A stretch of 64,000 bases of DNA from Scytonema tolypothrichoides VB-61278 (GCF_000828085.3 NZ_JXCA02000024.1:31441-95440); one strand, 5' to 3'. Counted from the stretch's first letter, positions 55,472-64,000 are shown. The notes: a model not told the origin generated them from the sequence alone. Translations and numbers: made by a program.

Positions 55472-55768
55472 TCATTTGTCATCTGTAATCTACTCACATC
55501 AAGGTGCGTTAGGCGTAGATTATTTGTAATTTGTTACCAATTACATAACGTTTGTGCGCTGTAACGCATCATTTTTATAGAATGTGTTACTATCCAAGTT
55601 ATTTTTCTGATTTTTATTTTGATCATAACCAAGCAATAACTAGGGCTTCTCATCTGAATAAAGTACATATTCATCTGTGTTCATCGTACATTAAAGGGGG
55701 GTTAGACCCCTACGTCTACGTAAGTCGAAGTTTTGATTGGGGTTTAAATCCAAGGGCGGAAACTGTCT

Positions 55769-57241
55769 TTAATTTTGAATTTTGAATTTTGAATTTTGAA
55801 TTGTTAACTGCGGTTCCTTAATTGTTTGATGTATTGTACTCAATTGAAAACCGCTATCTTGTTGCGGCAACCAATCTTTACCCAACACAATAGTGATGTG
55901 CGAGTCAAGGTCAGGAGTGCTTGGCGCTTGAACTTTTCCAAATCCCAAAATCTTGCGAATTGCTTCGGCACTTGCGCTATCTGTTTGTTGGGCGACAATC
56001 TCACTCACACTGACAGGTTCACTCCAAGAGTTAGACACAGAAACGTTGGTATAACCAGCTTCTTGTAATTTGGTGATCAAATCTTGCACACTGATACTAT
56101 CGCTTAGAGTAGTATCTTGAATATCTATGTGTAAAGTACTTGGATCAGATGCTTGTAATGTCTGAACCTGTTCCAAATCAAAGTTTTGAGTCATCATAGC
56201 TGCGATGCGATCAGAATCTGGTATCCAATAACTAGCATCAAGTTCCCCCTTCTGACTATATCTACCTGGAACCGTTAACATTTCTACATTCGAGTCTTTG
56301 TTTTGCATTCCAAAGCCTGCCAATGTCATCAATTCTTCAACTGTCAAATTCGTATCAATGTGTGCTTGAATGACCTTAATAATTTCTGGAAATCGTCCTA
56401 TAATATTAGGGTTGAGGGTTTGCTCCATAAGTGACCTCATAACCATTTGCTGTCGCTGAACCCGACCAATATCCCCAAGCCCATCATGACGGTAGCGTAA
56501 CAGTTGTAATGCTTTGTCGCCATTGAGATGCTGCTTTCCAGCTTTCAAATTGATGTATAAATGCTGGGAATGATCTTGGTACTTCATATCTTTTGGAACA
56601 TCAACCGTCACTCCTCCCAAAGCATCTATCAGCTTACTAACTCCTAAAACGTTAATCCGCACATATCGGTCAATTCCTACTCCTCCCAACAATTGACTAA
56701 CAGTCTTGGTACTTAAAGCAAGTCCACCTTGAACATTCGCGACATTAATTTTTCTCGTACCATGTCCCTCAATAGGGACACGGGTATCTCTGGGAATAGA
56801 AAGCATGGTGATTGTTTTCTTTTCTGGATGAAATCTCAGCAACAGCATGACATCTGAAAGACCATCAAATGAGTTGACTTGGGGCAAGTATTTGAGATTT
56901 TTAGTTTCTTTTGGCGGACTGTAAATATCTGATGAAAGTACACTCATTCCCATAACTAAAATATTTACGGGGCGAGTTAACTCGGAAAATTGTAAGCTTT
57001 GTTGGGAGATGCGATCGCTATCAAATACTGCCGCCTCGTGTGGACTCAAATCTGCCTGCATTAAAGGCGTACTGTTTAAAGAAAATGTCAACAGTTCCGT
57101 CGCTGTTACTGAAACAACTGCAAGTCCGGTCAAACCCAAGCATAACCCTAGCCAACCTTTTGTCTTATTGTTGTGGGAATGATGATTTTCTGTTGCAGAA
57201 GTTTTTTGAACAGTCACTGGTTTATTTGTATTCACTGACAA
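55769..57241 (-). CDS. LCP (LytR-CpsA-Psr) family protein
   Basis: 490 aa. Membrane helix at about residues 30-52 (WLGLCLGLTGLAVVSVTATELL). LCP domain with MLLRFHPEKKTITMLSIPRDTRVPI, KINVANVQGG, YVRINVLGVSKLIDALGGVTV and LQLLRYRHDGLGDIGRVQRQQ (about 130-300). A C-terminal LytR_C domain (SISVQDLITKLQEAGYTNVSVSN to VLGKDW) follows. LCP enzymes attach glycopolymers to the cell wall; in cyanobacteria the polymer is not known. The start is TTG at 57241 or GTG at 57235. The last residues come from a tandem repeat. Confidence 0.88.
   Translation of the reverse strand: MSVNTNKPVTVQKTSATENHHSHNNKTKGWLGLCLGLTGLAVVSVTATELLTFSLNSTPLMQADLSPHEAAVFDSDRISQQSLQFSELTRPVNILVMGMSVLSSDIYSPPKETKNLKYLPQVNSFDGLSDVMLLLRFHPEKKTITMLSIPRDTRVPIEGHGTRKINVANVQGGLALSTKTVSQLLGGVGIDRYVRINVLGVSKLIDALGGVTVDVPKDMKYQDHSQHLYINLKAGKQHLNGDKALQLLRYRHDGLGDIGRVQRQQMVMRSLMEQTLNPNIIGRFPEIIKVIQAHIDTNLTVEELMTLAGFGMQNKDSNVEMLTVPGRYSQKGELDASYWIPDSDRIAAMMTQNFDLEQVQTLQASDPSTLHIDIQDTTLSDSISVQDLITKLQEAGYTNVSVSNSWSEPVSVSEIVAQQTDSASAEAIRKILGFGKVQAPSTPDLDSHITIVLGKDWLPQQDSGFQLSTIHQTIKEPQLTIQNSKFKIQN
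55771..55802. repeat. Short tandem repeat (AATTTTG)n reaching into the LCP gene
   Basis: Four and a half AATTTTG units. They overlap the 3' end of the LCP-family gene and encode its last residues (SKFKIQN). STRR class. Confidence 0.8.
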
Positions 57242-57433
57242 TATTCCGATAAATTTATAGAGTTAAAGTAGCTCATCAGACTATTTCTATCTAAATTTTT
57301 ATCTAATCACGTGTTTTTTTTCTACTGTCTTAGGGTAGGAATACAACAAAAGCAAAAAACACAATTTTTTGTCGTCAAATAAAATACTTTATTGAACTTT
57401 CTTCAGTTATGAGTCCTGAGTTTTCATTCATAC

Positions 57434-58114
57434 TCAGCACGTTTTTTCCAACAAGTAGGACAATAAAAGATTTGTAATTTCTTGTTCAAGCTGCCCGTCA
57501 CTTAAAAGTTCAGGACATTCAATGACTGCTGCATGACATAGAGATTCAACAGTGCGTCCTAAAATGAACACTGTCAGATCGAGGTTTTGTGGTTTCAGGC
57601 GTTCGCGTGCGTCGCAGTTTGCAGCATCGCCCTTTGGGTGGCTAACAGTTGAACCATCGTGCCATCTCTCTAAATAAGCACGAAGCAAAGCCTTAATTTG
57701 TTCTTCTGCATTTCCGACTTGCTTGAGCCCACCAATTCGAGGAACTTCCTCATCCAGCACTTTATGCAGCATTGGATTCACCGCGTGAGCTGCAATAACT
57801 GCTTTCACCAATTCGGGTATAGCAACTTCAGGCGGCACATCAAACAAATCGTTCAATTTTGATTCAACAAGCTCAACCATCTCGTTCGTATGATGAGCAG
57901 CAAGCGCAGCAACCAAAGCTTCTTTATTTGGGAAGTACTGATACAGCGAGCCAATGCTCACTCCAGCTAACTCTGCAATCCGATTTGTACTCGCTTTATC
58001 GTAGCCATCTTCAGTCAGAATGCGAGCAGTGGCAGTCAAAATGGCATCAACTGTCACTTTGGAACGGTCTTGTTGCGGTAATTTACGCGGTGTTGTGCGA
58101 ATTTTGCGAGGCAT
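57434..58114 (-). CDS. TetR/AcrR family transcriptional regulator
   Basis: 226 aa. N-terminal helix-turn-helix: ILTATARILTEDGYDKASTNRIAELAGVSIGSLYQYFPNKEALVAA (residues 25-70), fully typical. Ligand domain with HKVLDEEVPRIGG. Residues about 157-172 (SHPKGDAANCDARER) are encoded by DNA resembling an interspersed repeat (ATCGCCCTTTGGGTGG) and look like an insertion. Divergent from the cupin gene with an operator between, so it probably represses that operon and itself. Confidence 0.9.
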   Translation of the reverse strand: MPRKIRTTPRKLPQQDRSKVTVDAILTATARILTEDGYDKASTNRIAELAGVSIGSLYQYFPNKEALVAALAAHHTNEMVELVESKLNDLFDVPPEVAIPELVKAVIAAHAVNPMLHKVLDEEVPRIGGLKQVGNAEEQIKALLRAYLERWHDGSTVSHPKGDAANCDARERLKPQNLDLTVFILGRTVESLCHAAVIECPELLSDGQLEQEITNLLLSYLLEKTC

Positions 58115-58147
58115 TTAAATGACGTAAAAAAATGCGAGTTGCAGAAA

Positions 58148-58184
58148 GTGAGTTATCGCTCATATTATATGAGTTAACACTCAC
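58148..58184. promoter_or_regulatory. TetR-type operator between regulator and cupin gene
   Basis: 37-bp imperfect palindrome: outer arms GTGAGT and ACTCAC, inner arms CTCATAT and ATATGAG around T. Spans a likely promoter (TATTAT) and ends 16 bp before the cupin ATG. Strongly dyadic, in the right place for the adjacent TetR-type regulator. Confidence 0.7.
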
Positions 58185-58200
58185 ATTTTACCAGGTAGGT

Positions 58201-58590
58201 ATGAAGAAATTTACTCTTTCGGCAGAACTGAACCAAGTATCAGGTATCAATCCGCACTTGTTCGGAGTGTTCAATGACTCACACCTTCTGGGAGTTGTCA
58301 AAGTCAAAGATGCACAGGGCTTTTGGGAAACTCATCATCAAGGTGAAGAACTACTGGTCATTCTGTCAGGAAGAGCGCGTTTTATTGCATTAATTGATGG
58401 GCAAAAACAGATCGTAGAAATTGGTGCAGGAGATCTTCTCTGGATTCCCAAAGATGCTGAACATTCTGCGGAAATAATAGAGGAACTACATATCCTGTTT
58501 ATTTCACCTAAAGACGGCAATTCAGCACGAGTTGAGAATGGTGTAAACTTGCAAAATGAAAGATTAGCAGTACATCATCAACAACATTAA
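58201..58590 (+). CDS. Cupin domain protein (small beta-barrel)
   Basis: 129 aa from ATG at 58201 just after AGGTAGGT. The frame starting at 58132 runs through the operator and is not the gene. Cupin core: THHQGEELLVILSGRARFIALIDGQKQIVEIGAGDLLWIPKDAEHSAEIIEEL, with metal ligands His (HHQGEE) and the later His in AEHSAE. Substrate not predictable. Controlled by the divergent TetR-type regulator. Confidence 0.85.
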   Translation: MKKFTLSAELNQVSGINPHLFGVFNDSHLLGVVKVKDAQGFWETHHQGEELLVILSGRARFIALIDGQKQIVEIGAGDLLWIPKDAEHSAEIIEELHILFISPKDGNSARVENGVNLQNERLAVHHQQH

Positions 58591-58640
58591 AAGCAACTAT
58601 TACTAACAATCATGACTAAGTAAGTGAGGAAGAATAAATT

Positions 58641-59006
58641 ATGAATTCACCCAAATATCGTGTATTTATCTGTACAAAACAACGTGATGCCAATGACCCA
58701 GAGGGTTCCTGTCATAACTGTGGAGCACTGGAAATCTATCAAGCCTTCCAGGAGGAGATTTCACAGCGACAGCTAGAAAATCAGGTAGAAATTCGTCGCT
58801 CTGGTTGTTTAGACCATTGTGAAGCAGGAGCCGTTGCTTTAATATATCAACCGAAGCTTCATGAACCGTCATGGTTACCAACAAAAATTCAGAAAAAGAT
58901 TGCTACTAACAAGACTTATTATGGTAGCCTCAAGCGTGTAGATATTGCTGAATTAGTTGAAAGTCATCTTGTCAATGGACAGCCGCTGAAACGGTGTGAG
59001 ATTTGA
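58641..59006 (+). CDS. (2Fe-2S) ferredoxin-like protein (thioredoxin-like fold)
   Basis: 121 aa. Cys at 11 (VFICTKQRD), 24 and 27 (GSCHNCG), 56 and 60 (SGCLDHCEAGAVA): the C-x12-C...C-x3-C arrangement of thioredoxin-like [2Fe-2S] ferredoxins, with Cys27 extra. The fold follows NuoE/Fd-like pattern with IYQAF and VALIYQP. Follows the cupin gene by 50 bp and is probably in its operon. An electron carrier role is inferred from the family. Confidence 0.88.
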   Translation: MNSPKYRVFICTKQRDANDPEGSCHNCGALEIYQAFQEEISQRQLENQVEIRRSGCLDHCEAGAVALIYQPKLHEPSWLPTKIQKKIATNKTYYGSLKRVDIAELVESHLVNGQPLKRCEI

Positions 59007-59034
59007 AATACGTTACAAACACAGCGATTTTAAA

Positions 59035-59214
59035 CAGTTACCAGTTACCAGTTACCAGTTACCAGTTATCAGTTATCAGTTATCAGTTATCAGTTATCAG
59101 TTATTCACTGTTCCCTGTTCCCTGTTCCCTGTTCCCTGGTCACTGTTCCCTGTTCCCTGGTCACTGTTCCCTGTTCCCTGGTCACTGTTCACTGTTCACT
59201 GTTCACTGTTCACT
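59035..59214. repeat. Compound short tandem repeat (CAGTTAC/CAGTTAT)n + (TTCCCTG)n + (TTCACTG)n
   Basis: About 180 bp of 7-bp units in three blocks, ending with four TTCACTG units. Same composition and order as 16283-16385, with a TTCCCTG/GGTCACTG stretch inside. The rest of the gap 59007-59327 has no gene. Confidence 0.92.
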
Positions 59215-59327
59215 TGATTCCTGCATAAGTCAGCCTTGGTGACATTTATTAAGAAGTATGGAACAGTTACTATTGACTGCTCTTGTTTCGGAATCATTCT
59301 GGAAGTTCTTAGGAGGTGCAGCCTTAT

Positions 59328-61520
59328 ATGATTCAACAAAGTGCAAAATCTAGCTCCAAATTCTTCGCTTTATTGATTGGGGTTGATTGCTATTTACCGA
59401 ACACGCTACCACAAGGAGGTTCCTACAAGAGCCTTGCTGGTTGTGTGCGCGACATTAATCATGTCGAATCTTTCTTAAAAAACACACTGCAAGTATCCCC
59501 AGCACATATTCTTAAACTCACAGCTTCCAACTCTGACAGTCCCAACATACCGCAAGAGCCACCCGAGCAGCTACCTACATATGAGAATATCGTAGCCAAA
59601 TTTAAGCAACTCACTGATTTAGCTCAACCTCAAGACCAAGTCTACATTCACTACTCCGGACATGGTGGACGTTCGACAACAATTTATCCTGAACTTAAGG
59701 GAAGCTACGGGGTAGATGAATCACTTGTTCCTACTGATATTGGCAATTCAGAAGCTCGTTATCTTCGTGACCTAGAGTTGGCAAAACTCTTACAAAATAT
59801 GGTAGATAAAGAGTTAGTGGTTACACTGGTTCTGGATAGCTGTCATTCTGGAGGAGCAACACGAGGAGAAGTCAATGATTCTAATATTCGCGGTTTAAAT
59901 AAGAATATTATAGACACAACGCCACGACCAACAGAAAGCTTAGTTGCATCAACTGAAGAATTGATCCAAAACTGGCAAGAATTAACACAGGGAAAACAAA
60001 ACACTCGCAATGTAACTACAGCTAGTGGTTGGTTACCTGAACCGAAAGGATATGTTTTATTGGCTGCTTGTCGGGATAATGAGTCTGCTTATGAATATCC
60101 TTTCAATGGTAAAGAAAACAACGGTGCGTTAACTTATTGGTTATTAGACTCTCTACAGAAGCTGGGGAGTGATTGTACCTTAAAGGTACTACATGATCGC
60201 ATCCTCGCAAAAATAAACAGTCAGTTTCAACGACAAACACCAATGCTGCAAGGTGAGGGCGATCGCCTGATCTTCGGCGGTAAATCTACAAATTCACAGT
60301 CTGCCGTTCTTGTCAAGAAAGTAGATGTAGCAAAAAATCAGGTACTCCTACAAACAGGTGAAGCACAAGGTTTGCGTAAAGGTGCAGAGTTTGCCATCTA
60401 TCAATTAGGTATAACCAATTTTTCTCAAACCTCTGGGCGAGTCGCACTAGCTAAAGTTGTAGAAGTGCGTGCAGAAGAATCTTGGGCTGAAATTACAAAA
60501 ATTCTCCGAGAAAAACCTGGTAACAACTTGCGTCTTTATATTCCTCCTTCTAAAGCTGGTAATTCAACACAGCAAACCCTCAGTGAAGGAATTATTGAGG
60601 ATGGTGCTTCTGCTATACTACTGTCTCCTAGTGTCAAACTTGTGCGCAAGGTACGCCTGTTGCCTCCTTTAGAAAATCAGCAGCTACCGAAAGGAATAGA
60701 TTACAAAGAAGCATTGACAGCAATCAAAGCCGTCAAAGAAAACGTAGAAGGCAATGGTTGGGTAGAGTTCTTATCTAGCGATCAACCGAGTGATGAACCT
60801 GTCACCTATCAGGTATCTGTTAACACTGAAGGTGAGTATGAAATTTTGGATGCAGGTGGAGAATTAATTAATTTGCGCCCTCCACTCAAAGTAGACGAAC
60901 GCAATGCTACGGCTAGTGTCGTTAACCGCCTAGTGCATCTTTCCAAGTATCAAGCGACTTTACAGCTAGACAACAACGATCCAATATCATCAATAGTAGG
61001 AAAACTAAAAGTTGACATCTGCCTACCGGGAGAAAACAGAGGTGAATTACTACCATTAAATGCTCCAGGTAACGTCCCAACTTTTGACGTAGATGAATAT
61101 GCAATACTGCGTATCCGCAATGAATCCAACCAGGTTCTCAATATTACCGTACTGGCAATTCAAGCTGATTGGAGTATTTCCCAGCTACACCCAGAAGGGG
61201 CTGCTGCTTTTGAACCGTTAGATCCGGGCAGGGAGAAACTGATTCGCATCCATACAAGCCTTTCTGAAGGTTACAACGAAAGTGCCGATGTTCTCAAAGT
61301 TTTTGCCACAGTTGGGGCAACGAATTTCCGGTGTCTTGAACTACCAGCACTAGATAAATCTCGTAAGGGAACACAGGTATTTAGAGCAAATAATCCACTT
61401 GAAGAATTATTGGCAGCAGTTGCAAGTGAACAACCCCCAAATAGAAATGTGAGTGCGGCAGCTTATCCCAGTGATAAGTGGACAACAGAACAAGTGAAAC
61501 TGGTGGTGAAACAGGCGTAG
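59328..61520 (+). CDS. Caspase family (C14) protease, metacaspase-like
   Basis: 730 aa from ATG at 59328, eleven bases after AGGAGG; a GTG at 59316 overlaps that site. The N-terminal p20-like domain has FALLIGVDCYLP, CVRDINHVESFL, catalytic His in YIHYSGHGG (about residue 112) and Cys in LVLDSCHSGG (about 171). A later acidic/beta domain carries GVDESLVPTD and ends by residue 330. The C-terminal 380 residues are beta-rich (DICLPGENRG, EYAILRIRNESNQVLNITVLAIQ) and resemble DUF4384. No caspase-recruitment domain. It stands directly before the CHAT-STAND gene. Confidence 0.88.
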   Translation: MIQQSAKSSSKFFALLIGVDCYLPNTLPQGGSYKSLAGCVRDINHVESFLKNTLQVSPAHILKLTASNSDSPNIPQEPPEQLPTYENIVAKFKQLTDLAQPQDQVYIHYSGHGGRSTTIYPELKGSYGVDESLVPTDIGNSEARYLRDLELAKLLQNMVDKELVVTLVLDSCHSGGATRGEVNDSNIRGLNKNIIDTTPRPTESLVASTEELIQNWQELTQGKQNTRNVTTASGWLPEPKGYVLLAACRDNESAYEYPFNGKENNGALTYWLLDSLQKLGSDCTLKVLHDRILAKINSQFQRQTPMLQGEGDRLIFGGKSTNSQSAVLVKKVDVAKNQVLLQTGEAQGLRKGAEFAIYQLGITNFSQTSGRVALAKVVEVRAEESWAEITKILREKPGNNLRLYIPPSKAGNSTQQTLSEGIIEDGASAILLSPSVKLVRKVRLLPPLENQQLPKGIDYKEALTAIKAVKENVEGNGWVEFLSSDQPSDEPVTYQVSVNTEGEYEILDAGGELINLRPPLKVDERNATASVVNRLVHLSKYQATLQLDNNDPISSIVGKLKVDICLPGENRGELLPLNAPGNVPTFDVDEYAILRIRNESNQVLNITVLAIQADWSISQLHPEGAAAFEPLDPGREKLIRIHTSLSEGYNESADVLKVFATVGATNFRCLELPALDKSRKGTQVFRANNPLEELLAAVASEQPPNRNVSAAAYPSDKWTTEQVKLVVKQA

Positions 61521-61534
61521 ACAATTTGAGATGA

Positions 61535-61577
61535 AACCGCAGATGGACACAGATTATTATCTGTGTTTATCTGCGGT
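61535..61577. terminator. Long hairpin between caspase and CHAT genes
   Basis: AACCGCAGAT-GG-ACACAGAT pairs with ATCTGTGT-TT-ATCTGCGGTT, loop TATT. It begins 15 bp after the caspase stop and is followed by CAAAATTAT. Word type AACCGCAGAT...ACGCAGAT is common as interspersed cyanobacterial palindrome. It may terminate or attenuate read-through into the next gene. Confidence 0.55.
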
Positions 61578-61644
61578 TCAAAATTATCAATAAAAACTTT
61601 TACAAAAAGTCTAGTAAATCAAAAAAATTATTTTAAACTTTCTT

Positions 61645-64000
61645 ATGAATAACAACACCCATATCAAAACTATTTTAATTCTGGCAGCAAATCCGACAAG
61701 TACCTCAAGGCTGCAACTTGATGAAGAGGTACGGGAAATTGATGAAGGATTGCGACGCGCTAACAAACGAGAAGAATTCAAGTTAGAGCAAAAATGGGCA
61801 GTACGTCAGCGTGACTTCTACCGCGCCATGTTAGATTATCAGCCGCAAATTGTTCACTTCTGCGGACATGGTGCTGGGCAAGATGGTATTGTTTTGGAAG
61901 ATGAGACGGGACAGCCTGCATTAATCTCCGCCGAAGCACTGGGGAGTATGTTTAAGCTGTTTGCCACCAAGGGAGTCGATTGCGTCCTTTTAAACGCTTG
62001 TTACTCACTTGTGCAAGCAGAAGCAATTAGCCAACACGTCAATTATGTGATTGGCATGACTCAGACAGTAGGGGATAAAGCAGCTGTTACATTTGCTGTC
62101 GCGTTTTATGATGCTATAGCAGCCGGGGAAGAGGTAGAATTTGCCTATGAGCTTGGCTGTTCTCAAATGATTGGTTTTTTGCAACAGCAAACTCCGATAC
62201 TAAGAAAAAAACAGTCAATTTCTGTCCCCATAGCACCCCAAACACCCCAAATAGAAGTCATTCCTCCTAACCCCTATCAAGGATTGTCTGCATTTGGGGA
62301 AGAAGATGCAGCATTCTTTTTTGGACGTGATACATTTGTAAACAGCTTAGTGCAAGCAACTCGCTCTCAGTCGTTGGTAGCAGTGATTGGTCCTAGTGGG
62401 AGTGGCAAATCTTCGGTGGTGTTTGCTGGACTAATTCCACAGTTGCGAGGTGAAGGAAATTGGGTGATTGAATCCTTTCGTCCTGGTAATCAGCCATTTT
62501 ATCGGCTTGCTTCGGCATTGGTGCGTCAATTAGTACCGAAAGTTCGTGAAACTCAACTATTGCGATCGGCGGCTGGACTAGCAACAAATATACAGCAGGG
62601 TACAGTAACCTTGCAGCAGGTGGTGTCTAGCATTAGAGAACGTAACTCAGATAAACGTCTTCTGCTGTTTGCCGATCAATTTGAGGAACTCTACACTCTT
62701 TGCCAGAAGGAAGAACAAGAACGCTTTACTGATATATTGCTCGAAGCTATCCGTCAGAAAAGTTTAACATTGGTTTTCACTTTACGCGCTGACTTCTACG
62801 GCTATGTCCTCTCCTACCGCCCTTTTCGAGATGCATTGCAGGAGTTTACACCCCAATTAGTAAGTTCCATGAGTCGGGAGGAACTACAAGCGGCGATCGC
62901 CCTACCAGCCCAAAAGCTAGAAGTGCAATTTGAGGAACAATTACAAGAGCGAATTTTGGATGATGTGGGACTTGAACCGGGTAATTTACCACTGTTGGAA
63001 TTTGCTCTTACCCGACTGTGGTCAAAGCAGGAAAACCGATTGTTAACTCACCAAGCATATACTGAGATTGGCGGTGTGAAAAAGGCATTAGCTAATCATG
63101 CCCAGCAGATTTATAGTCAACTAGGTGCAACAGAGCAAAAGCAGGCACAGCGAATTTTTGTACAATTAGTGCGTCCGGGGGAAGGAACGGAAGATACTCG
63201 ACGGCTGGCTACACGCAAAGAAGTTGGGGAAGAGAATTGGGGATTGGTAAGTTACTTAGCAGGATACCAAGCCCGTTTAGTTGTTACGGGACGCGATGAC
63301 AACTCAGGAGAAGATACGGTAGAGGTTGTCCATGAAGCGCTGATTCGGGAATGGGTAACTTTGCGCGAGTGGATGAATGCTAATCGTCAGTTTCGGGTTT
63401 GGCAGGAACGGTTAAAAGTTGCAATGCTGGAGTGGAAAAATAGCAATCATGATTCTGGGGCGTTGTTGCGAGGTGTGCCGTTAACTGTCGCAGAAGATTG
63501 GTTGCAAAAACGCTCAGATGAAATGACGCAGGAAGAGCGAGACTTTATTGGGGCTAGCGCAAGTCAACGAAATCGGGAGAAACTGGAACGCGATCGCCAG
63601 AAACTGGAACGCGATCGCCGCAAGCAACTAACAATTATCACACTAGGTAGCTTTTCTGCGGTAGCTCTAATTTTAGCAGGCGTCGCTGTCGTAAACTGGA
63701 GGAGTGCCGCCATCAGTCAAATTACTTCTCTTACTAGTACTTCAGATGCCCTGTTGAACTCAGATGGGCGAAAAGCCCTACAAGAAAGTTTAAAAGCTGT
63801 TGTGAAAATGCAACATACACCAGGGGTAGATGCTAATACCCGCACACAGGTAGAACTGACATTACTGAATACAGTTCACAATGTTGCCGCACCGAACACC
63901 TTAGGAGGACACGCAAACTGGGTTAATGACGTCAGCTTCAGCCCGGATGGCAAAATCCTGGCTTCTGCAAGTGGTGACAACACGGTGAAACTGTGGGATA
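61645..64000 (+). CDS. CHAT protease - STAND NTPase - TM - WD40 repeat protein, partial at window edge
   Basis: Reads open from ATG at 61645 to the window end (785 residues seen). Domain order: CHAT protease (1-190) with His75 in VHFCGHG and Cys119 in LLNACYS; STAND-type NTPase from NPYQGLSAFGEED (209) with Walker A GPSGSGKSS (249-257) and Walker B LLLFADQFEEL (about 335); winged-helix/arm region to about 640; a duplicated KLERDR segment with two HIP1 sites; one membrane helix (about 661-686); WD40 repeats beginning GGHANWVNDVSFSPDG (about 753), cut by the edge. STAND proteins sense a ligand with their repeats and activate an effector by oligomerising. The layout suggests a stress or phage sensor releasing protease activity. 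Confidence 0.9.
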   Translation, partial: MNNNTHIKTILILAANPTSTSRLQLDEEVREIDEGLRRANKREEFKLEQKWAVRQRDFYRAMLDYQPQIVHFCGHGAGQDGIVLEDETGQPALISAEALGSMFKLFATKGVDCVLLNACYSLVQAEAISQHVNYVIGMTQTVGDKAAVTFAVAFYDAIAAGEEVEFAYELGCSQMIGFLQQQTPILRKKQSISVPIAPQTPQIEVIPPNPYQGLSAFGEEDAAFFFGRDTFVNSLVQATRSQSLVAVIGPSGSGKSSVVFAGLIPQLRGEGNWVIESFRPGNQPFYRLASALVRQLVPKVRETQLLRSAAGLATNIQQGTVTLQQVVSSIRERNSDKRLLLFADQFEELYTLCQKEEQERFTDILLEAIRQKSLTLVFTLRADFYGYVLSYRPFRDALQEFTPQLVSSMSREELQAAIALPAQKLEVQFEEQLQERILDDVGLEPGNLPLLEFALTRLWSKQENRLLTHQAYTEIGGVKKALANHAQQIYSQLGATEQKQAQRIFVQLVRPGEGTEDTRRLATRKEVGEENWGLVSYLAGYQARLVVTGRDDNSGEDTVEVVHEALIREWVTLREWMNANRQFRVWQERLKVAMLEWKNSNHDSGALLRGVPLTVAEDWLQKRSDEMTQEERDFIGASASQRNREKLERDRQKLERDRRKQLTIITLGSFSAVALILAGVAVVNWRSAAISQITSLTSTSDALLNSDGRKALQESLKAVVKMQHTPGVDANTRTQVELTLLNTVHNVAAPNTLGGHANWVNDVSFSPDGKILASASGDNTVKLWD

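Noticed and set aside
55552..55785. 77-codon + frame between exbD and the LCP gene
   Set aside because: Ends in a tandem repeat, no conserved pattern, lies in a likely terminator region.
59003..59242. Frames over the tandem repeat at 59 kb
   Set aside because: Purely repetitive (PVTSYQL, VPCSLFP); typical artefact of 7-bp units.

Overview
The window looks like chromosome of a filamentous, probably heterocyst-forming cyanobacterium (Nostocales-like). Evidence: the octamer GCGATCGC (HIP1) and derivatives are scattered throughout; short 7-nt tandem repeats (the STRR type known from heterocystous strains) occur at seven places; and the gene set is cyanobacterial (System II cytochrome c assembly by CcdA and Ccs1, DUF3352 and DUF4336 proteins, caspase-like and CHAT-STAND-WD40 proteins). 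No genus can be named from the sequence alone.

Layout. (1) 1-7.1 kb, minus strand: a complete lasso-peptide (RiPP) locus in the order B1 (PqqD-like RRE), B2 (transglutaminase-like leader peptidase), C (asparagine-synthetase-like cyclase), precursor, HprK-like kinase, ABC exporter and a nucleotidyltransferase cut by the left edge. The precursor has the classical YxxPxLxxxGxxxxxT leader motif but an unusually long core ending in Tyr. (2) 8-18.5 kb: housekeeping and accessory genes (ureohydrolase, NudC, neutral zinc metallopeptidase, 2OG-Fe(II) oxygenase, response regulator, DUF4336 protein, aldo/keto reductase, methyltransferase) between interspersed repeats. (3) 18.5-31.5 kb, minus strand: an exopolysaccharide locus with Wzx-type flippase, four to five glycosyltransferases, acyltransferase, Wzy/ligase-type protein and a Wzc-type tyrosine autokinase. 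(4) 32-46.6 kb: M1 aminopeptidase with HEAT repeats, DUF3352 protein, methyltransferase, two PrsW-type intramembrane proteases (one fused to FHA), a tandem PTPS/QueD protein, an Rrf2 regulator-cysK-J-domain operon, YciI, SRP RNA, a phasin-like protein and QueF. (5) 46.8-47.4 kb: two tRNA-like genes and strong palindromes. (6) 47.5-52 kb: slipin-like protein, Ccs1 and CcdA. (7) 52-57 kb: a TonB/ExbB/ExbD energy-transduction set and an LCP-family protein. (8) 57.4-59 kb: TetR regulator diverging from a cupin and a [2Fe-2S] ferredoxin-like gene, with a clear operator between. (9) 59.3-64 kb: a caspase-family protease followed by a large CHAT-STAND NTPase-TM-WD40 protein that runs off the right edge.

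The most noteworthy systems are the lasso-peptide locus with an atypical precursor and two tailoring enzymes, and the paired clan-CD protease genes at the right edge, which resemble regulated cell death or conflict modules. A 27-bp element inserted in frame into a HIP1 site inside cysK, with a single-base frameshift further along the same gene, is a clean example of repeat-driven protein change. All functional assignments come from motif recognition by eye; no database search was run.
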